From Pararhizobium sp. IMCC21322 (GTDB lineage: Bacteria; Pseudomonadota; Alphaproteobacteria; Rhizobiales; GCA-2746425), in NCBI RefSeq assembly GCF_030758295.1, contig NZ_CP132335.1, positions 1,836,412-1,900,411 on the forward strand: DNA of 64,000 bases, read 5' to 3'. Position numbers and translations under genes: made by a program. The notes under the pieces were generated by a model. That model searched no databases. It was not told the DNA's origin and was given only the letters and a program-made list of their open reading frames with translations. Of the stretch, positions 17,165 to 26,397 are shown piece by piece; position 1 is the first letter of the stretch, and each line of letters begins with the position of its first letter.

Positions 17165-18354
17165 GCGATTTGAGACCAAACAATGAGACTGAACTTGTCA
17201 GCGTGGTCCAGCAGGCGCTGAGCGAAGCAACACCATTGCTTGTTCAGGGTAATGGAAGCAGATCAGGCTTGGGCCGAACGGTGCAGAGCGCCAAGACACT
17301 CAGTACATCCAATCTGTCAGGAATTACCTTGCTGGAGCCCGCCGAAATGGTGTTTTCGGCAAAGGCGGGAACACCGGTTTCTGTCGTGGAAGCGGCCCTT
17401 GCAGAACATGGTCAGGCCATGACCTTTGAACCCATGGATCATCGGCGGCTTTATGGCACGGACAGTGAGCCAACCATCGGCGCTGTTGCGGCAGGCAACA
17501 TATCCGGCCCGCGCCGCATTATGGCCGGTGCTGCCAGAGACAGTCTGATCGGTGTGCGTTTGGTGAATGGCAAAGGTGAGTTGATCAAGAATGGCGGCCG
17601 GGTCATGAAGAATGTGACCGGACTTGATCTGGTCAAGCTTCTATCCGGTTCCTGGGGCACTTTGGGTGTTCTGAGCGAGGTCACCTTCAAGGTTCTGCCC
17701 AAACCCGCGAGCAGCGCCACACTGCAGTTCTCAAATCTTGCTGATGACAAAGCGCTTGCCGCTTTATGCGCGGCCATGAAATCTCAATTTGAGGCCACGG
17801 GTACAGCGCATCTGCCAGCTGGAATTGATGGTGAAAAGGCCAAAACGCTGATCCGGCTGGAAGGCTTTGAATCGCAATTGCGCTATCGTCTGGAACAGAT
17901 GGCGAAACATCTGTCGGAGTTTGGCAAGGCCGAAGAAATCGCCGAAGCCGAAAGCGAAGTCTTGTGGAACAGCATTCGCGATTGCGGTCCGCTGGCAGAG
18001 CCATTCGGCCACGCGATCTGGAAAATTTCCGTAGCACCCACAAAGGGTGCCGCCTTTACGGCCCGTTTCACCAGCAAGCATGATGCAAAACACTATTTCG
18101 ACTGGAGTGGTGGGCTGATCTGGTTGGCAATCGACCCCGAACAATATGCCGATGCCGGAGCGGCTGCATTGCGTGAATTGCTCGCTGAATATGGCGGCCA
18201 TGCAACCTTGATGCGCGGGCCACCGGAATTGCGCAGTCGTATCGACGTATTTCATCCGCAGCCGGCTCCTGTCATGCGGATCACCGCTGAAATCAAAAAC
18301 ACGTTTGATCCGAAAAACATCTTCAATCCCGGCTTCATGTATTCCGGAGTATAG
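17161..18354 (+). CDS. glcE: Glycolate oxidase, FAD-binding subunit GlcE
   Basis: A 397-residue second FAD-binding subunit of glycolate oxidase. The FAD_binding_4 domain is shown by TPLLVQGNGSRSGLGR and the central YGTDSEPTIGAVAAGNISGPRR segment, with GRVMKNVTGLDLVKLLSGSWG following. It starts within the glcD stop (ATGA). The C-terminus ends FDPKNIFNPGFMYSGV, the usual end of GlcE. Its TAG stop is the first three bases of the MITE-like element, so insertion occurred exactly at or just past the stop codon without damaging the protein. Confidence 0.93.
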   Translation: MSDLRPNNETELVSVVQQALSEATPLLVQGNGSRSGLGRTVQSAKTLSTSNLSGITLLEPAEMVFSAKAGTPVSVVEAALAEHGQAMTFEPMDHRRLYGTDSEPTIGAVAAGNISGPRRIMAGAARDSLIGVRLVNGKGELIKNGGRVMKNVTGLDLVKLLSGSWGTLGVLSEVTFKVLPKPASSATLQFSNLADDKALAALCAAMKSQFEATGTAHLPAGIDGEKAKTLIRLEGFESQLRYRLEQMAKHLSEFGKAEEIAEAESEVLWNSIRDCGPLAEPFGHAIWKISVAPTKGAAFTARFTSKHDAKHYFDWSGGLIWLAIDPEQYADAGAAALRELLAEYGGHATLMRGPPELRSRIDVFHPQPAPVMRITAEIKNTFDPKNIFNPGFMYSGV

Positions 18355-18616
18355 AGCAAGTATTATGATTGTTGAACCATTTGATGCTCCCTATCGGCCC
18401 ACCGGCGTGGCAGGCGACGCAGCGCGATGCGGTGCATCGGGCAAGTTGGCTAACTCTGTCCGGTGGGCTGATAGGGAGCACCGAAGGCCGGGTTTGCGCG
18501 CCCGCCGGACATCGTTAAACCCCACTTATGGTCATAAAGACCACGGCGTGGAGTGTGCCTTGCCGACATACGCGCAAACCCGGTCAAATGATTTAACAAT
18601 CACAATACTTGCTCTA
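18352..18616. mobile_element. 265-bp MITE-like palindromic element between glcE and glcF
   Basis: The ends form a 33-bp terminal inverted repeat (18352-18384 and 18584-18616) matching at 30 of 33 positions; outermost bases are TAGAGCAAGTATT and its complement. Inside are two further inverted pairs: 18386-18405 with 18460-18479 (19 of 20), and 18488-18500 with 18571-18583 (13 of 13, core GGGTTTGCG). There is no coding capacity. The flanking TA on both sides would fit a TA target duplication as made by IS630/Tc1-type transposases, but the duplication cannot be separated from the repeat itself. The RNA would fold into a large multi-stem structure inside the glcDEF transcript. Confidence 0.75.
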
Positions 18617-18626
18617 AGGCTTAATC

Positions 18627-20006
18627 ATGCAGACAAATTTCACTGAGGCACAGCTTCAGGATCCGCAAGTCGCTTCGTCGGAAAAGATTCTCCGCACTTG
18701 CGTGCATTGCGGTTTCTGCACAGCCACATGTCCGACCTATCAATTGCTGGGCGATGAGTTGGACAGTCCACGCGGGCGAATTTATCTGATCAAGGATATG
18801 CTGGAAAACGATCGTCCGGCAGATGACAAGGTGGTCAAGCACATTGATCGGTGCCTGTCTTGCCTGTCCTGTATGACGACCTGTCCCTCGGGCGTGAATT
18901 ACATGCATCTGGTGGATCACGCCCGCTCTCACATTGAAAAGACCTATACGCGTTCCTGGCATCAGCGGCTGATGCGCACGGTACTTGCCAGTATTCTGCC
19001 ATATCCCGGAAGGTTCCGGATGGCACTGGCCGGGGCCTTCTACGCCAAACCATTTGCCGGATTGTTGAAGAAAGCTGGCGGCCCCTTCAAGCAGATCGGT
19101 GCCATGCTTGAACTTGCGCCATCCCGCATTGAAGCGCGCAGCCAACTATCCGCTGGCGATGTGTTTACGCCTGCCAACAAACCGGCCAGACGCGTTGCTT
19201 TGCTGACCGGCTGCGCTCAGCCGGTCCTGAACCCTGGTATCAATGAAGCCACTGTCAGCCTGCTTAATCGCGCAGGCGTGGAAATCGTCTTGCCAAAGGG
19301 AGAGGGCTGCTGCGGGGCTTTGGTGCATCACATGGGCAAGGATGAGGCAAGCCATCATCAGGCAAAGGCCAATATCGACGCCTGGTGGCGCGAGCTTGAG
19401 GGCGACGGCCTGGATGCTATCATCATAACGGCATCAGGCTGCGGCACCACAATAAAAGACTATGGTCATATGCTGCGCGAAGACGCTGATTATGCTGATA
19501 AGGCTGCCAGAATTTCAGCATTGGCGAAGGATGTCACCGAGTATCTGTCGGAGATCGAGCTTGGCACGCCCCAGCGCGGGTTTGATCTGACAATCGCCTA
19601 TCATTCTGCCTGTTCCATGCAACACGGGCAGCAAATCAAGACGCAACCCAAGAAGCTTCTGGAAAGTGCCGGTTTCAAGGTGATGGAAGTTCCTGAGGGG
19701 CATCTGTGTTGCGGGTCAGCTGGTGTTTACAACATTTTGCAGCCCGACATCGCGCGGCAATTGCGTGATCGGAAAATCGCCAATATCGAGCGCACCCGGC
19801 CTGATATCATTGCCACGGGCAATATTGGCTGCATGACACAGATCGGCAGTGGCACGGATCTGCCAATTTTGCATACTGCTGTTTTGTTGAATTGGGCCTA
19901 TGGCGGAGAAATGCCGGAAAAACTGCATGAATTGGGCTTTGAAAACACGGCAATCGGGACGGCGAAAAGCCGGGTAAAGGTGCCTTTATTCGAGGCGACA
20001 GAATAA
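18627..20006 (+). CDS. glcF: Glycolate oxidase, iron-sulfur subunit GlcF
   Basis: A 459-residue Fe-S subunit. Two 4Fe-4S motifs lie near the N-terminus (CVHCGFCTATCP, about residues 26-37; CLSCLSCMTTCPSG, about 76-89). Two CCG domains carry GEGCCGALVHHMGK and EGHLCCGSAGVYN. It is expected to take electrons from the flavins of GlcDE to the quinone pool at the inner membrane. The ATG at 18627 lies 11 bases past the MITE-like element, so no native glcE-glcF spacing remains. Expression of this subunit now depends on read-through of the structured insert or on a promoter within it. Confidence 0.95.
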   Translation: MQTNFTEAQLQDPQVASSEKILRTCVHCGFCTATCPTYQLLGDELDSPRGRIYLIKDMLENDRPADDKVVKHIDRCLSCLSCMTTCPSGVNYMHLVDHARSHIEKTYTRSWHQRLMRTVLASILPYPGRFRMALAGAFYAKPFAGLLKKAGGPFKQIGAMLELAPSRIEARSQLSAGDVFTPANKPARRVALLTGCAQPVLNPGINEATVSLLNRAGVEIVLPKGEGCCGALVHHMGKDEASHHQAKANIDAWWRELEGDGLDAIIITASGCGTTIKDYGHMLREDADYADKAARISALAKDVTEYLSEIELGTPQRGFDLTIAYHSACSMQHGQQIKTQPKKLLESAGFKVMEVPEGHLCCGSAGVYNILQPDIARQLRDRKIANIERTRPDIIATGNIGCMTQIGSGTDLPILHTAVLLNWAYGGEMPEKLHELGFENTAIGTAKSRVKVPLFEATE

Positions 20007-20084
20007 AGGCTCGAAACTTTTCAAACACTCTGCTAAACCCGCCAGCAATTGGAAAATAAACAGGAAGCAGCTGAGAGCTTTGTT

Positions 20085-20489
20085 ATGATCGAAGGCAATC
20101 AACTAGAAAAAGTCATCAATGTCGGCGCAAGCGACGACGGTAATTTGTCCTACGTGACGCTGCAGGTCGCCGGTGCTGGAAATGTCCGCCTGGTGGTTCC
20201 CAAAGAACAGGCCTCCACTTTGCTGTCTGCCGTAATGACGGCCAAGTCGGCTGCGGAAAACAACCGCGCCATCGCATCAGGTGAGAAATCAGGTCAGCGG
20301 GCCTTCTCTCCAGCAGGTGCTTTGCCCGTCAAGACGTTTGCCGTGGGTGCAGCTACCAGGTCTGATGGTGAGCGGAGTCTTTTCATCCGCATTGAAATCC
20401 CGAATGGCGGTTATGTCGATTTTGGTTTTGATGAGGAACAGGCCCAACATCTGGCCCGCGGTGTGCGCCAGACGCTTGAGCGCCGATAA
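20085..20489 (+). CDS. Conserved-looking hypothetical protein downstream of glcF
   Basis: A 134-residue protein I do not recognise. It appears soluble, without signal peptide or membrane helices, and alternates beta-strand-like stretches (SYVTLQVAGAGNVRLVVP and LFIRIEIPNGGYVDFGFDEEQ) with helices, suggesting a small alpha/beta fold. The ATG at 20085 is preferred over a TTG twelve codons upstream. It lies 78 nt after glcF in the same direction and is followed by a strong terminator, so it could be the last gene of the glc operon. No function is proposed. Confidence 0.65.
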   Translation: MIEGNQLEKVINVGASDDGNLSYVTLQVAGAGNVRLVVPKEQASTLLSAVMTAKSAAENNRAIASGEKSGQRAFSPAGALPVKTFAVGAATRSDGERSLFIRIEIPNGGYVDFGFDEEQAQHLARGVRQTLERR

Positions 20490-20510
20490 AGCTTACAGTT
20501 TATGTTATAA

Positions 20511-20550
20511 AAAAACCGGCAGTGCTGAAATGAAAGCACTGCCGGTTTTT
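20511..20550. terminator. Strong bidirectional terminator
   Basis: Near-perfect hairpin: arms AAAACCGGCAGTGCT and AGCACTGCCGGTTTT with an 8-base loop, flanked by A and T runs. It serves the glc-side genes on the plus strand and the L,D-transpeptidase remnant converging on the minus strand. Confidence 0.9.
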
Positions 20551-20567
20551 GATTTAAGGGTCGGAAT

Positions 20568-20987
20568 TCAGCCCTTAAAGATCACTTTCGCACCAAGTTT
20601 GACCCGGTTGTAAGGTCTTCCATATCCTTGTTCAGCATGCGAATGCAGCCCGACGATACAGTGTGACCAGGGGACCAGGGCTCATTGGTGCCACGAATTC
20701 GGTAAAGCGTGTCTTTGTTGCCCTGGAAAAGATACGGCGCACGTGCCCCCAGCAGGTTTTTTCGCTCCGCCCTTCATGACAGCCGGCAGGCGACGACCGT
20801 TTTTGCGTTCACGCGCAATCATGTCAGCAGGGCGACGCCATGTTGGCCATTCTGCCTTGCGCTTAATATTGACAATACCTGACAATCTGAAACCTTCACG
20901 TGCCACTCCAATACCGTACCGAATGGAGCGGCGGTTATATTTGCGCGCTGGTTTGGCTTGACGGGCCGGAAACACGTCGACCTTCAT
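20568..20987 (-). pseudogene. L,D-transpeptidase (YkuD) gene with two frameshifts
   Basis: The intact family motifs are spread over three frames. The first frame gives RYGIGVAREGFRLSG, KRKAEWPTW and [19 protein letters not shown]. After an A6 run (plus-strand T6, 20757-20762) the reading must lose one base to give [20 protein letters not shown] and the catalytic [19 protein letters not shown] base must then be regained near the CTTACAACC stretch to give [13 protein letters not shown] and the stop at 20568. The shifts are +1 and -1. The catalytic Cys/His motif is present, so an intact ancestor or a misread homopolymer is likely. The N-terminus is also shorter than normal, with no signal peptide visible. 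Confidence 0.75.
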
Positions 20988-21181
20988 ATAAGTCCGCCTT
21001 GAAGGATATAAGATTTCCGCGCATGCATGTGAATTGCGCTCTGTTGCATTTGCAGCGCAGAATTTATCACTGAAGAGCCTGATCCCACGCTAAACAAATG
21101 CGTTGGCTTGTTTGCGTTGAACCCTTGTCTTAACGCAGTGCATCTGGATTAAGTCCAAACCGGTATTGAAAGGACGCATGC

Positions 21182-21841
21182 ATGACCCAAACTGTTCCCA
21201 CAACTTTACCCGATGGTTTAATCGAAGGACCGGATGGCCAAATCCGGTGTTGGTGGCATGATAATAAGGAAGATTATCAACTCTATCACGATACGGAGTG
21301 GGGCTGGCCGGTTGATGAGGACAGACGCCTGTTTGAAAAAATCTGTCTGGAAGGGTTCCAGTCAGGACTGTCCTGGCTAACAATTTTGCGAAAACGCGAG
21401 AATTTCCGGGCAGGCTTCGCCAATTTTCAAATGGAAGAGGTCGCAAAATTTGGTGAGAAGGATGTCGCCCGGCTACTGCAGGATGTCGGCATTGTCCGCC
21501 ATCAGGGCAAAATCCGCTCCACCATCAACAATGCCGCTCGCGCATTGGAACTGACGTCTGAATTTGGCTCATTGGCAGCTTATTTCTGGGGCTATGAACC
21601 AACACCGGATCAGCGCCCCAAAACGCTTGATCATGCCACCGCTCTCACCCTTGGCAAAACCGATATCTCAACCACCATTTCAAAAGATTTGAAAAAGCGG
21701 GGTTGGTCATTCGTCGGACCAACCACAGTTTATGCCTTTATGCAGGCCATGGGGCTGGTCAATGATCATCTGGAAGGCTGCGTTTGTCGGGCCACGGTGG
21801 AAACGGCGCGCGACGCTTTCAAACGACCAACTGGAAAGTAA
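21182..21841 (+). CDS. tag: DNA-3-methyladenine glycosylase I
   Basis: A 219-residue base-excision repair enzyme that removes 3-methyladenine from DNA. Tag-family motifs are clear: RCWWHDNKEDYQLYHDTEWG (about residues 22-41), LFEKICLEGFQSGLSWLTIL (about 50-69), and FVGPTTVYAFMQAMGLVNDH (about 178-197) with the zinc-site residues Cys/His at both ends. Length fits the roughly 190-residue family plus a short N-terminal extension. It precedes hisS by 93 nt on the same strand; no functional link is implied. Confidence 0.95.
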   Translation: MTQTVPTTLPDGLIEGPDGQIRCWWHDNKEDYQLYHDTEWGWPVDEDRRLFEKICLEGFQSGLSWLTILRKRENFRAGFANFQMEEVAKFGEKDVARLLQDVGIVRHQGKIRSTINNAARALELTSEFGSLAAYFWGYEPTPDQRPKTLDHATALTLGKTDISTTISKDLKKRGWSFVGPTTVYAFMQAMGLVNDHLEGCVCRATVETARDAFKRPTGK

Positions 21842-21934
21842 TCTGCATTTTATCACGGTGCATCCATACTTGCCGCAGTCCGGCCAATGGGTTACGACAA
21901 CGCTCAAATTTCAAGCGAACCGATTGCGCATCCC

Positions 21935-23470
21935 ATGAGCACGAAACAGAACCGGAAGGCCGTTAAGGTCAAGGCCCGTAAACCACGTGGTTTTGGAGAT
22001 CGTGAGGTCCAGGAAATCCGTGCGGCCAATGCCATGATGGAGACTATTCGTGGCGTTTATGAACTCTACGGATTTGATCCGGTTGAAACGCCATTGTTCG
22101 AGTTTACCGATGCACTTGGCAAGTTTCTGCCCGACACGGATCGTCCCAACGCCGGCGTGTTTTCACTGCAGGATGATGATGAGCAATGGATGAGCCTGCG
22201 TTATGATCTGACAGCGCCACTGGCCCGTTTCGTCGCCGAAAACTATCAGGACCTGCCCAAACCCTATCGCAGCTACCGTGCCGGATGGGTGTTCCGTAAC
22301 GAAAAGCCGGGTCCGGGTCGCTTCCGCCAATTCATGCAATTTGATGCTGATACAGTGGGAACTGCCTCTGTCGCTGCGGATGCTGAAATCTGCATGATGG
22401 CGGCGGACACACTAGCCAAACTCGGGCTTAAACAAGGTGGCGCAGAGCGTGACTTTGTCATCTATGTCAACAATCGCAAACTGCTTGATGGCGTCATGGA
22501 AAGCGCTGGTCTCACGGGTCCTGAACAGGCCGGAACGCGCTTGTCCGTATTGCGTGCTATCGACAAGCTCGACAAATTCCCCGCAGATGAAGTCAAGAAG
22601 CTTCTGGGAAAGGGGCGGATGGACGAAAGCGGCGACTTTACCAACGGCGCCGGTCTTGATGAGGGGCAGATTGATACCATCATGGGCTTTGTTGATTTTC
22701 GTACCCTGGAAAGCAGCGAAGCAGAGGCAAACACTGCGACACTGGAAGCCCTTAAAGCATCTGCATTCATGAGCAATGACAGTTTTGCCGCTGGCGTGGA
22801 TGAACTGGAAACCATAGCAGCGCTGACGCAGGCTGCAGGCTATGACAGCAGCGCCATTGCCATAGCGCCCTACATCGTTCGGGGCCTGGAATACTATACA
22901 GGTCCGGTCTATGAGGCGTCGCTCACCTTTGAAGTTGAGAACGAGAAGGGCCAACCCGTACAGTTTGGATCGGTTGCCGGTGGTGGCCGCTATGATGGTC
23001 TGGTGGGACGCTTTCGCGGTGAAGCGGTGCCAGCCACAGGCTTTTCAATTGGCGTATCCCGATTGCTGACCGCCCTGCGGCAGAAGAAGCTTCTGTCACA
23101 GGGTGAGCAACTCGGACCGGTTGTGGTTCTGGTCATGGATCGCGATCAAATGGTGTCCTATCAGGCCATGACGCGCGAATTGCGCGATGCGGGCATTCGC
23201 GCTGAAATGTTTTTGGGCAATCCCAAGAATTTTGGCAAACAATTATCTTATGCGGACAAGCGCAATTCACCCGTCGCCATTATCGAAGGGTCCGATGAGC
23301 GCGCAGCTGGCGAGTTGCAGATCAAGGATCTGTTTCTTGGCAAGAAGCTGTCCGCAGACATTACAGACAATGAGCAGTGGCGGTCAGAAAACCCTGGCCA
23401 AACAACTGCCAAGCGAGCCGATCTTGTCGCAGCTGTCGCTGCGATCGTGGCAAAGTATCAGCAGGATTAA
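21935..23470 (+). CDS. hisS: Histidine--tRNA ligase
   Basis: A 511-residue class II aminoacyl-tRNA synthetase. Visible motifs: [16 protein letters not shown], the motif-2 region [20 protein letters not shown], the histidine-binding [14 protein letters not shown] and [12 protein letters not shown]. The C-terminal anticodon-binding domain is present (VVVLVMDRD onward). The motif-2 loop [17 protein letters not shown] is of the divergent alphaproteobacterial type, known to pair with a tRNA-His lacking the usual G-1. The ATG at 21935 ([10 protein letters not shown]) is preferred over 16 extra upstream codons. It leads hisS-hisZ-hisG. Confidence 0.96.
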   Translation: MSTKQNRKAVKVKARKPRGFGDREVQEIRAANAMMETIRGVYELYGFDPVETPLFEFTDALGKFLPDTDRPNAGVFSLQDDDEQWMSLRYDLTAPLARFVAENYQDLPKPYRSYRAGWVFRNEKPGPGRFRQFMQFDADTVGTASVAADAEICMMAADTLAKLGLKQGGAERDFVIYVNNRKLLDGVMESAGLTGPEQAGTRLSVLRAIDKLDKFPADEVKKLLGKGRMDESGDFTNGAGLDEGQIDTIMGFVDFRTLESSEAEANTATLEALKASAFMSNDSFAAGVDELETIAALTQAAGYDSSAIAIAPYIVRGLEYYTGPVYEASLTFEVENEKGQPVQFGSVAGGGRYDGLVGRFRGEAVPATGFSIGVSRLLTALRQKKLLSQGEQLGPVVVLVMDRDQMVSYQAMTRELRDAGIRAEMFLGNPKNFGKQLSYADKRNSPVAIIEGSDERAAGELQIKDLFLGKKLSADITDNEQWRSENPGQTTAKRADLVAAVAAIVAKYQQD

Positions 23471-23481
23471 AGGCGCGTCTC

Positions 23482-24639
23482 ATGTTGCGTGATGAAACAA
23501 CCAATTCTGCAACCGGTCTGACATTGCAGGCCTTCGATGCGCTTTTTGAGCGCTATCAGTGCGAGCAGATTGAAACTGCTATCCTCCAGAATGCCGATCC
23601 CTTTCTGGAAACAGCGGGAGAAGATTTGCGCCGTCGCATGTTTACGACCGTCGGTGGGGCAGGGGAAGAACTGTGCCTGCGACCTGATTTTACCATCCCT
23701 GTCTGCTTGCATCATCTGCAATTCAGTACTGGTTTGCCGCGTCGTTATGGCTATCTGGGCCCCGTTTTCCGGCAACGCGAGCAAGGTCTCCATGAGTTTC
23801 TGCAGGCCGGTGTCGAGCATTTAGGACGCACGGAAACGCCATATGTGGCGGATGCGGATCTCATGGCGATTGCTGTTGACGCAGCATTGATGCCCGACCC
23901 GCAGGCCGTGCTGACACTCAAGCTGGGCGATCCGTCCCTGTTCCATCAATTGCTGATGTCGTTGGAAGTCCCCACAGGTTTGCGCAATCGGTTGATCCGG
24001 GCATTTGGCAGAGGCCTTGATGAAGCATCACTCAAGAAAATTCTGTCGCCCACTGAGGCCGAAGATATGGCCTTGCCAGCCGATTTGAAAAAACTGCTGC
24101 ACGATCCCGAAGCGCTGGAGCAGGCCGTTGCGGATATGATGCTGGCGCAAGGGCTGTCTCTTCATGCAGGCCGCAATGCGCACGATATCGCGGAACGCTA
24201 TCTGGAAATCTATGGACCTCAGGACATCGGATTGACTGAATCAGACAAGGCGCGGCTGATGAACGTATTGGTGGATTATCTACGTCTGAACGGCCCTGCG
24301 CTTGAAATGCCGTCCAGGCTGACTGATTTTGAAGGCCGACATGACGTCGCCTTTGGTGCAAATCTGGTGCAGTTTACCGACCGCCTGTCAGAGTTTTCTG
24401 CCAAGGCAGGTGCTTCCATTCCAGCAGATTTTACCTTTGCCTCAGACTTCGCCAGGCCCCTGGATTACTATACGGGCTTTGTATTTGAGCTGTTTGTGAA
24501 TGGTGCATCCCGTCCAGTTGCAGCTGGGGGGCGGTATGATCGGCTGATGGAAATTCTGGGATCTGAAGACCCGGTTCCCGCTGTTGGTTTTTCATTATGG
24601 CTTGATCGCTTGCCGAATTGGGGTGCCAAAAATGGCTGA
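23482..24639 (+). CDS. hisZ: ATP phosphoribosyltransferase regulatory subunit
   Basis: A 385-residue HisRS-like protein lacking tRNA ligase function. It forms a hetero-octamer with short HisG and is required for the first step of histidine synthesis and its feedback control. Seen here: a partial class II fold with LCLRPDFTIPVCLHHLQF (about residues 70-87), YLGPVFRQREQGLHEFLQAG and DYYTGFVFELF, with no anticodon-binding domain. The ATG at 23482 lies 11 nt after the hisS stop. The last 8 bases overlap hisG, the usual arrangement. Confidence 0.94.
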   Translation: MLRDETTNSATGLTLQAFDALFERYQCEQIETAILQNADPFLETAGEDLRRRMFTTVGGAGEELCLRPDFTIPVCLHHLQFSTGLPRRYGYLGPVFRQREQGLHEFLQAGVEHLGRTETPYVADADLMAIAVDAALMPDPQAVLTLKLGDPSLFHQLLMSLEVPTGLRNRLIRAFGRGLDEASLKKILSPTEAEDMALPADLKKLLHDPEALEQAVADMMLAQGLSLHAGRNAHDIAERYLEIYGPQDIGLTESDKARLMNVLVDYLRLNGPALEMPSRLTDFEGRHDVAFGANLVQFTDRLSEFSAKAGASIPADFTFASDFARPLDYYTGFVFELFVNGASRPVAAGGRYDRLMEILGSEDPVPAVGFSLWLDRLPNWGAKNG

Positions 24640-25369
24640 TCTCACAATTGCAATTCCATCAAAGGGCAGGCTGAAGGAGCAATCCGAAGCGGTGTTCAAA
24701 AATGCCGGGTTTTCCATTAAAGCGCTTGGCTCTTCCCGTAGCTATTTTGGGCAGCTTGATGGGTTTTCTGATGGGCGCAGTGCGGATATTTCATTTCTGT
24801 CGGCAGGCGAGATTGCCCGCGAAACCATGCGCGGTGCCATTCATCTGGGTGTAACGGGTGAAGATCTGGTGCGCGAAACCCTGCGCAATGTGGATGACAA
24901 AATTGCGCTTCTGAAGCCGCTTGGTTTCGGACATGCCGACGTTGTCGTTGCCGTTCCCGAAAGCTGGATTGACGTCAATACGATGGAAGATCTGGATGAT
25001 GTGGCGGCTGGGTACAGACGGAACTATGGCCGTCGTCTAAGGGTGGCAACCAAGTACTGGATGCTGACCCAAAGCTATTTCGCGAGCCATGGTCTGGGTG
25101 TTTACCGGATTGTCGAAAGTCTGGGTGCCACTGAGGGAGCGCCTGCTGCTGGTACCGCCGACATTGTTGTCGATATTACCAGCACGGGGTCAACGCTTGT
25201 GGCCAATCATCTTAAAATTTTGGCCGATGGCGTGGTTCTGAAATCGCAAGCCAACTTGATTGGATCAAGAACTGCGGCATGGACATCTGCAAGTCTGGAA
25301 CTTGCGACAGATATTGTGCAGCGTATTGGGGGCGACCCGAAGGTGCTTGCGTCTGCGGTATCTCTCTAA
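24632..25369 (+). CDS. hisG: ATP phosphoribosyltransferase catalytic subunit, short form
   Basis: A 245-residue HisG_S enzyme joining ATP and PRPP, the committed step of histidine biosynthesis. Features: IAIPSKGRLKEQ at the N-terminus, LGVTGEDLVRE (about residues 72-82) and the PRPP-binding region ADIVVDITSTGSTLVANHLKIL (about 169-190, quoted in part here). It lacks the C-terminal regulatory domain of long HisG, consistent with the adjacent hisZ. The ATG at 24632 overlaps the end of hisZ by 8 bases, indicating translational coupling. Other his genes are not in the window. Confidence 0.95.
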   Translation: MADLTIAIPSKGRLKEQSEAVFKNAGFSIKALGSSRSYFGQLDGFSDGRSADISFLSAGEIARETMRGAIHLGVTGEDLVRETLRNVDDKIALLKPLGFGHADVVVAVPESWIDVNTMEDLDDVAAGYRRNYGRRLRVATKYWMLTQSYFASHGLGVYRIVESLGATEGAPAAGTADIVVDITSTGSTLVANHLKILADGVVLKSQANLIGSRTAAWTSASLELATDIVQRIGGDPKVLASAVSL

Positions 25370-25599
25370 AAGTCTTTTTTCTGAAGAGCATTTCTATATC
25401 TCCTGGCAGGACGGCTAGTCCGTCTCTGGGGTTCTGGAAACACCCAACCATTGGCCATTTTGTTATTGTTTTTGGCGGCCTTGTGGTCGGTGGTGTTTGT
25501 GAGCCGTTAAGCTCAGATCCCGTCGCCCTGCTTAGGGGGCGCGTTTAGGCGACGAGATCCTTGCCGCAACAAAGCGTATCTGTTGCGCTCTTCCAGCTA

Positions 25600-25761
25600 T
25601 TATTTGCCGGAAAGATCTTTGGCCAGACCAGTGTAACCTGGGGTCATTGCATCGGGTGAGCTGTCATTGGCTGGGTTGTATACATTTGCAGAAGCTGCAG
25701 ATGCGCCCAGTGCAATGGAGCCGAGGATCAGGATTGGTGCTGCGATTTTACGAAATGTCAT
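25600..25761 (-). CDS. Small secreted PDA-TPG motif protein, copy 1
   Basis: A 53-residue protein too short for many gene callers. A signal peptide (basic MTFRK, hydrophobic core, cleavage after ASA about residue 25) leaves a mature peptide of about 28 residues, NVYNPANDSSPDAMTPGYTG followed by LAKDLSGK. A clean AAGGAA ribosome site precedes the ATG at 25761. The protein is identical to copy 2 at 25876-26037; the two genes differ at six bases, all synonymous third positions. The same motif occurs three times in the protein at 28572-28994. No known family is recognised. Polar, Pro/Asp/Asn-rich and probably periplasmic or released. Confidence 0.85.
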   Translation of the reverse strand: MTFRKIAAPILILGSIALGASAASANVYNPANDSSPDAMTPGYTGLAKDLSGK

Positions 25762-25875
25762 TTTATTATTCCTTGTTCTTGCTTGACGTTTGTCAGGTGT
25801 TCCGGTTGCCGGTCATCTCATCTGTCAGGGAGGAGAACAGAGAGACAATCGACGTCCGGTAGAAGTATGTCTGGC

Positions 25876-26037
25876 TTATTTGCCGGACAGGTCTTTAGCC
25901 AGACCAGTGTAACCTGGGGTCATGGCATCGGGTGAGCTGTCATTGGCTGGGTTGTAAACATTTGCAGAAGCTGCAGATGCGCCCAGTGCAATGGAGCCGA
26001 GGATCAGGATTGGTGCTGCGATTTTACGAAAAGTCAT
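25876..26037 (-). CDS. Small secreted PDA-TPG motif protein, copy 2
   Basis: Tandem paralogue of the gene at 25600-25761, 114 nt upstream on the same strand, encoding the identical 53 residues. Six synonymous differences (ACT/ACA, GTT/GTA, GCC/GCA, GCT/GCC, GAC/GAT, CTG/CTT, this copy given first) and no replacement changes show the protein is under selection or was copied recently by gene conversion. The start at 26037 has an AAGGAAAAA site. Each copy has a separate upstream region, so they may be expressed separately. Function unknown. Confidence 0.85.
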   Translation of the reverse strand: MTFRKIAAPILILGSIALGASAASANVYNPANDSSPDAMTPGYTGLAKDLSGK

Positions 26038-26397
26038 GTTGTTTTTCCTTATTATTGATTTTCGGTTGTCGTCTTGTTTTGTTTGTTGCGAGTGGTGTTG
26101 GCCTCTCGATGAGTTGGATTTAAGGAAGAAGTTCAGAGATTTAAACAGCGACAATTTGTTCGCGAAACATGAACATTCACAGACGCGTGAGACCGGCAGA
26201 GCCAAACCGCAGAACTCTGCGGATCGCCAAAATCGACCTCACAGAAATACAGAAACACCTCACAACCCTGTGTATCGATGTGACAAAGCTGTGTTTGAAA
26301 AATTGGGGGAATTCAGCCTGGAAGGGCAAAGAACAGGCCGCGTTATGATGAAAATTGCTGTTTTTCGTCGGTTCAAACGAATGAGAATCGATCTAAC
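26038..26397. other. 360-base gap upstream of the small secreted protein gene
   Basis: No credible gene. It should hold the promoter for copy 2 of the small secreted protein (minus strand). One perfect palindromic hairpin, CCGCAGA-AC-TCTGCGG (26207-26222), is visible. The end near 26397 is the 3' side of the LysR gene, which has no obvious terminator here. Confidence 0.5.

Noticed and set aside
18305-18646. A 113-codon frame spanning the MITE-like element
   Set aside because: It overlaps the glcE and glcF ends and the inverted repeats; no coding signal.
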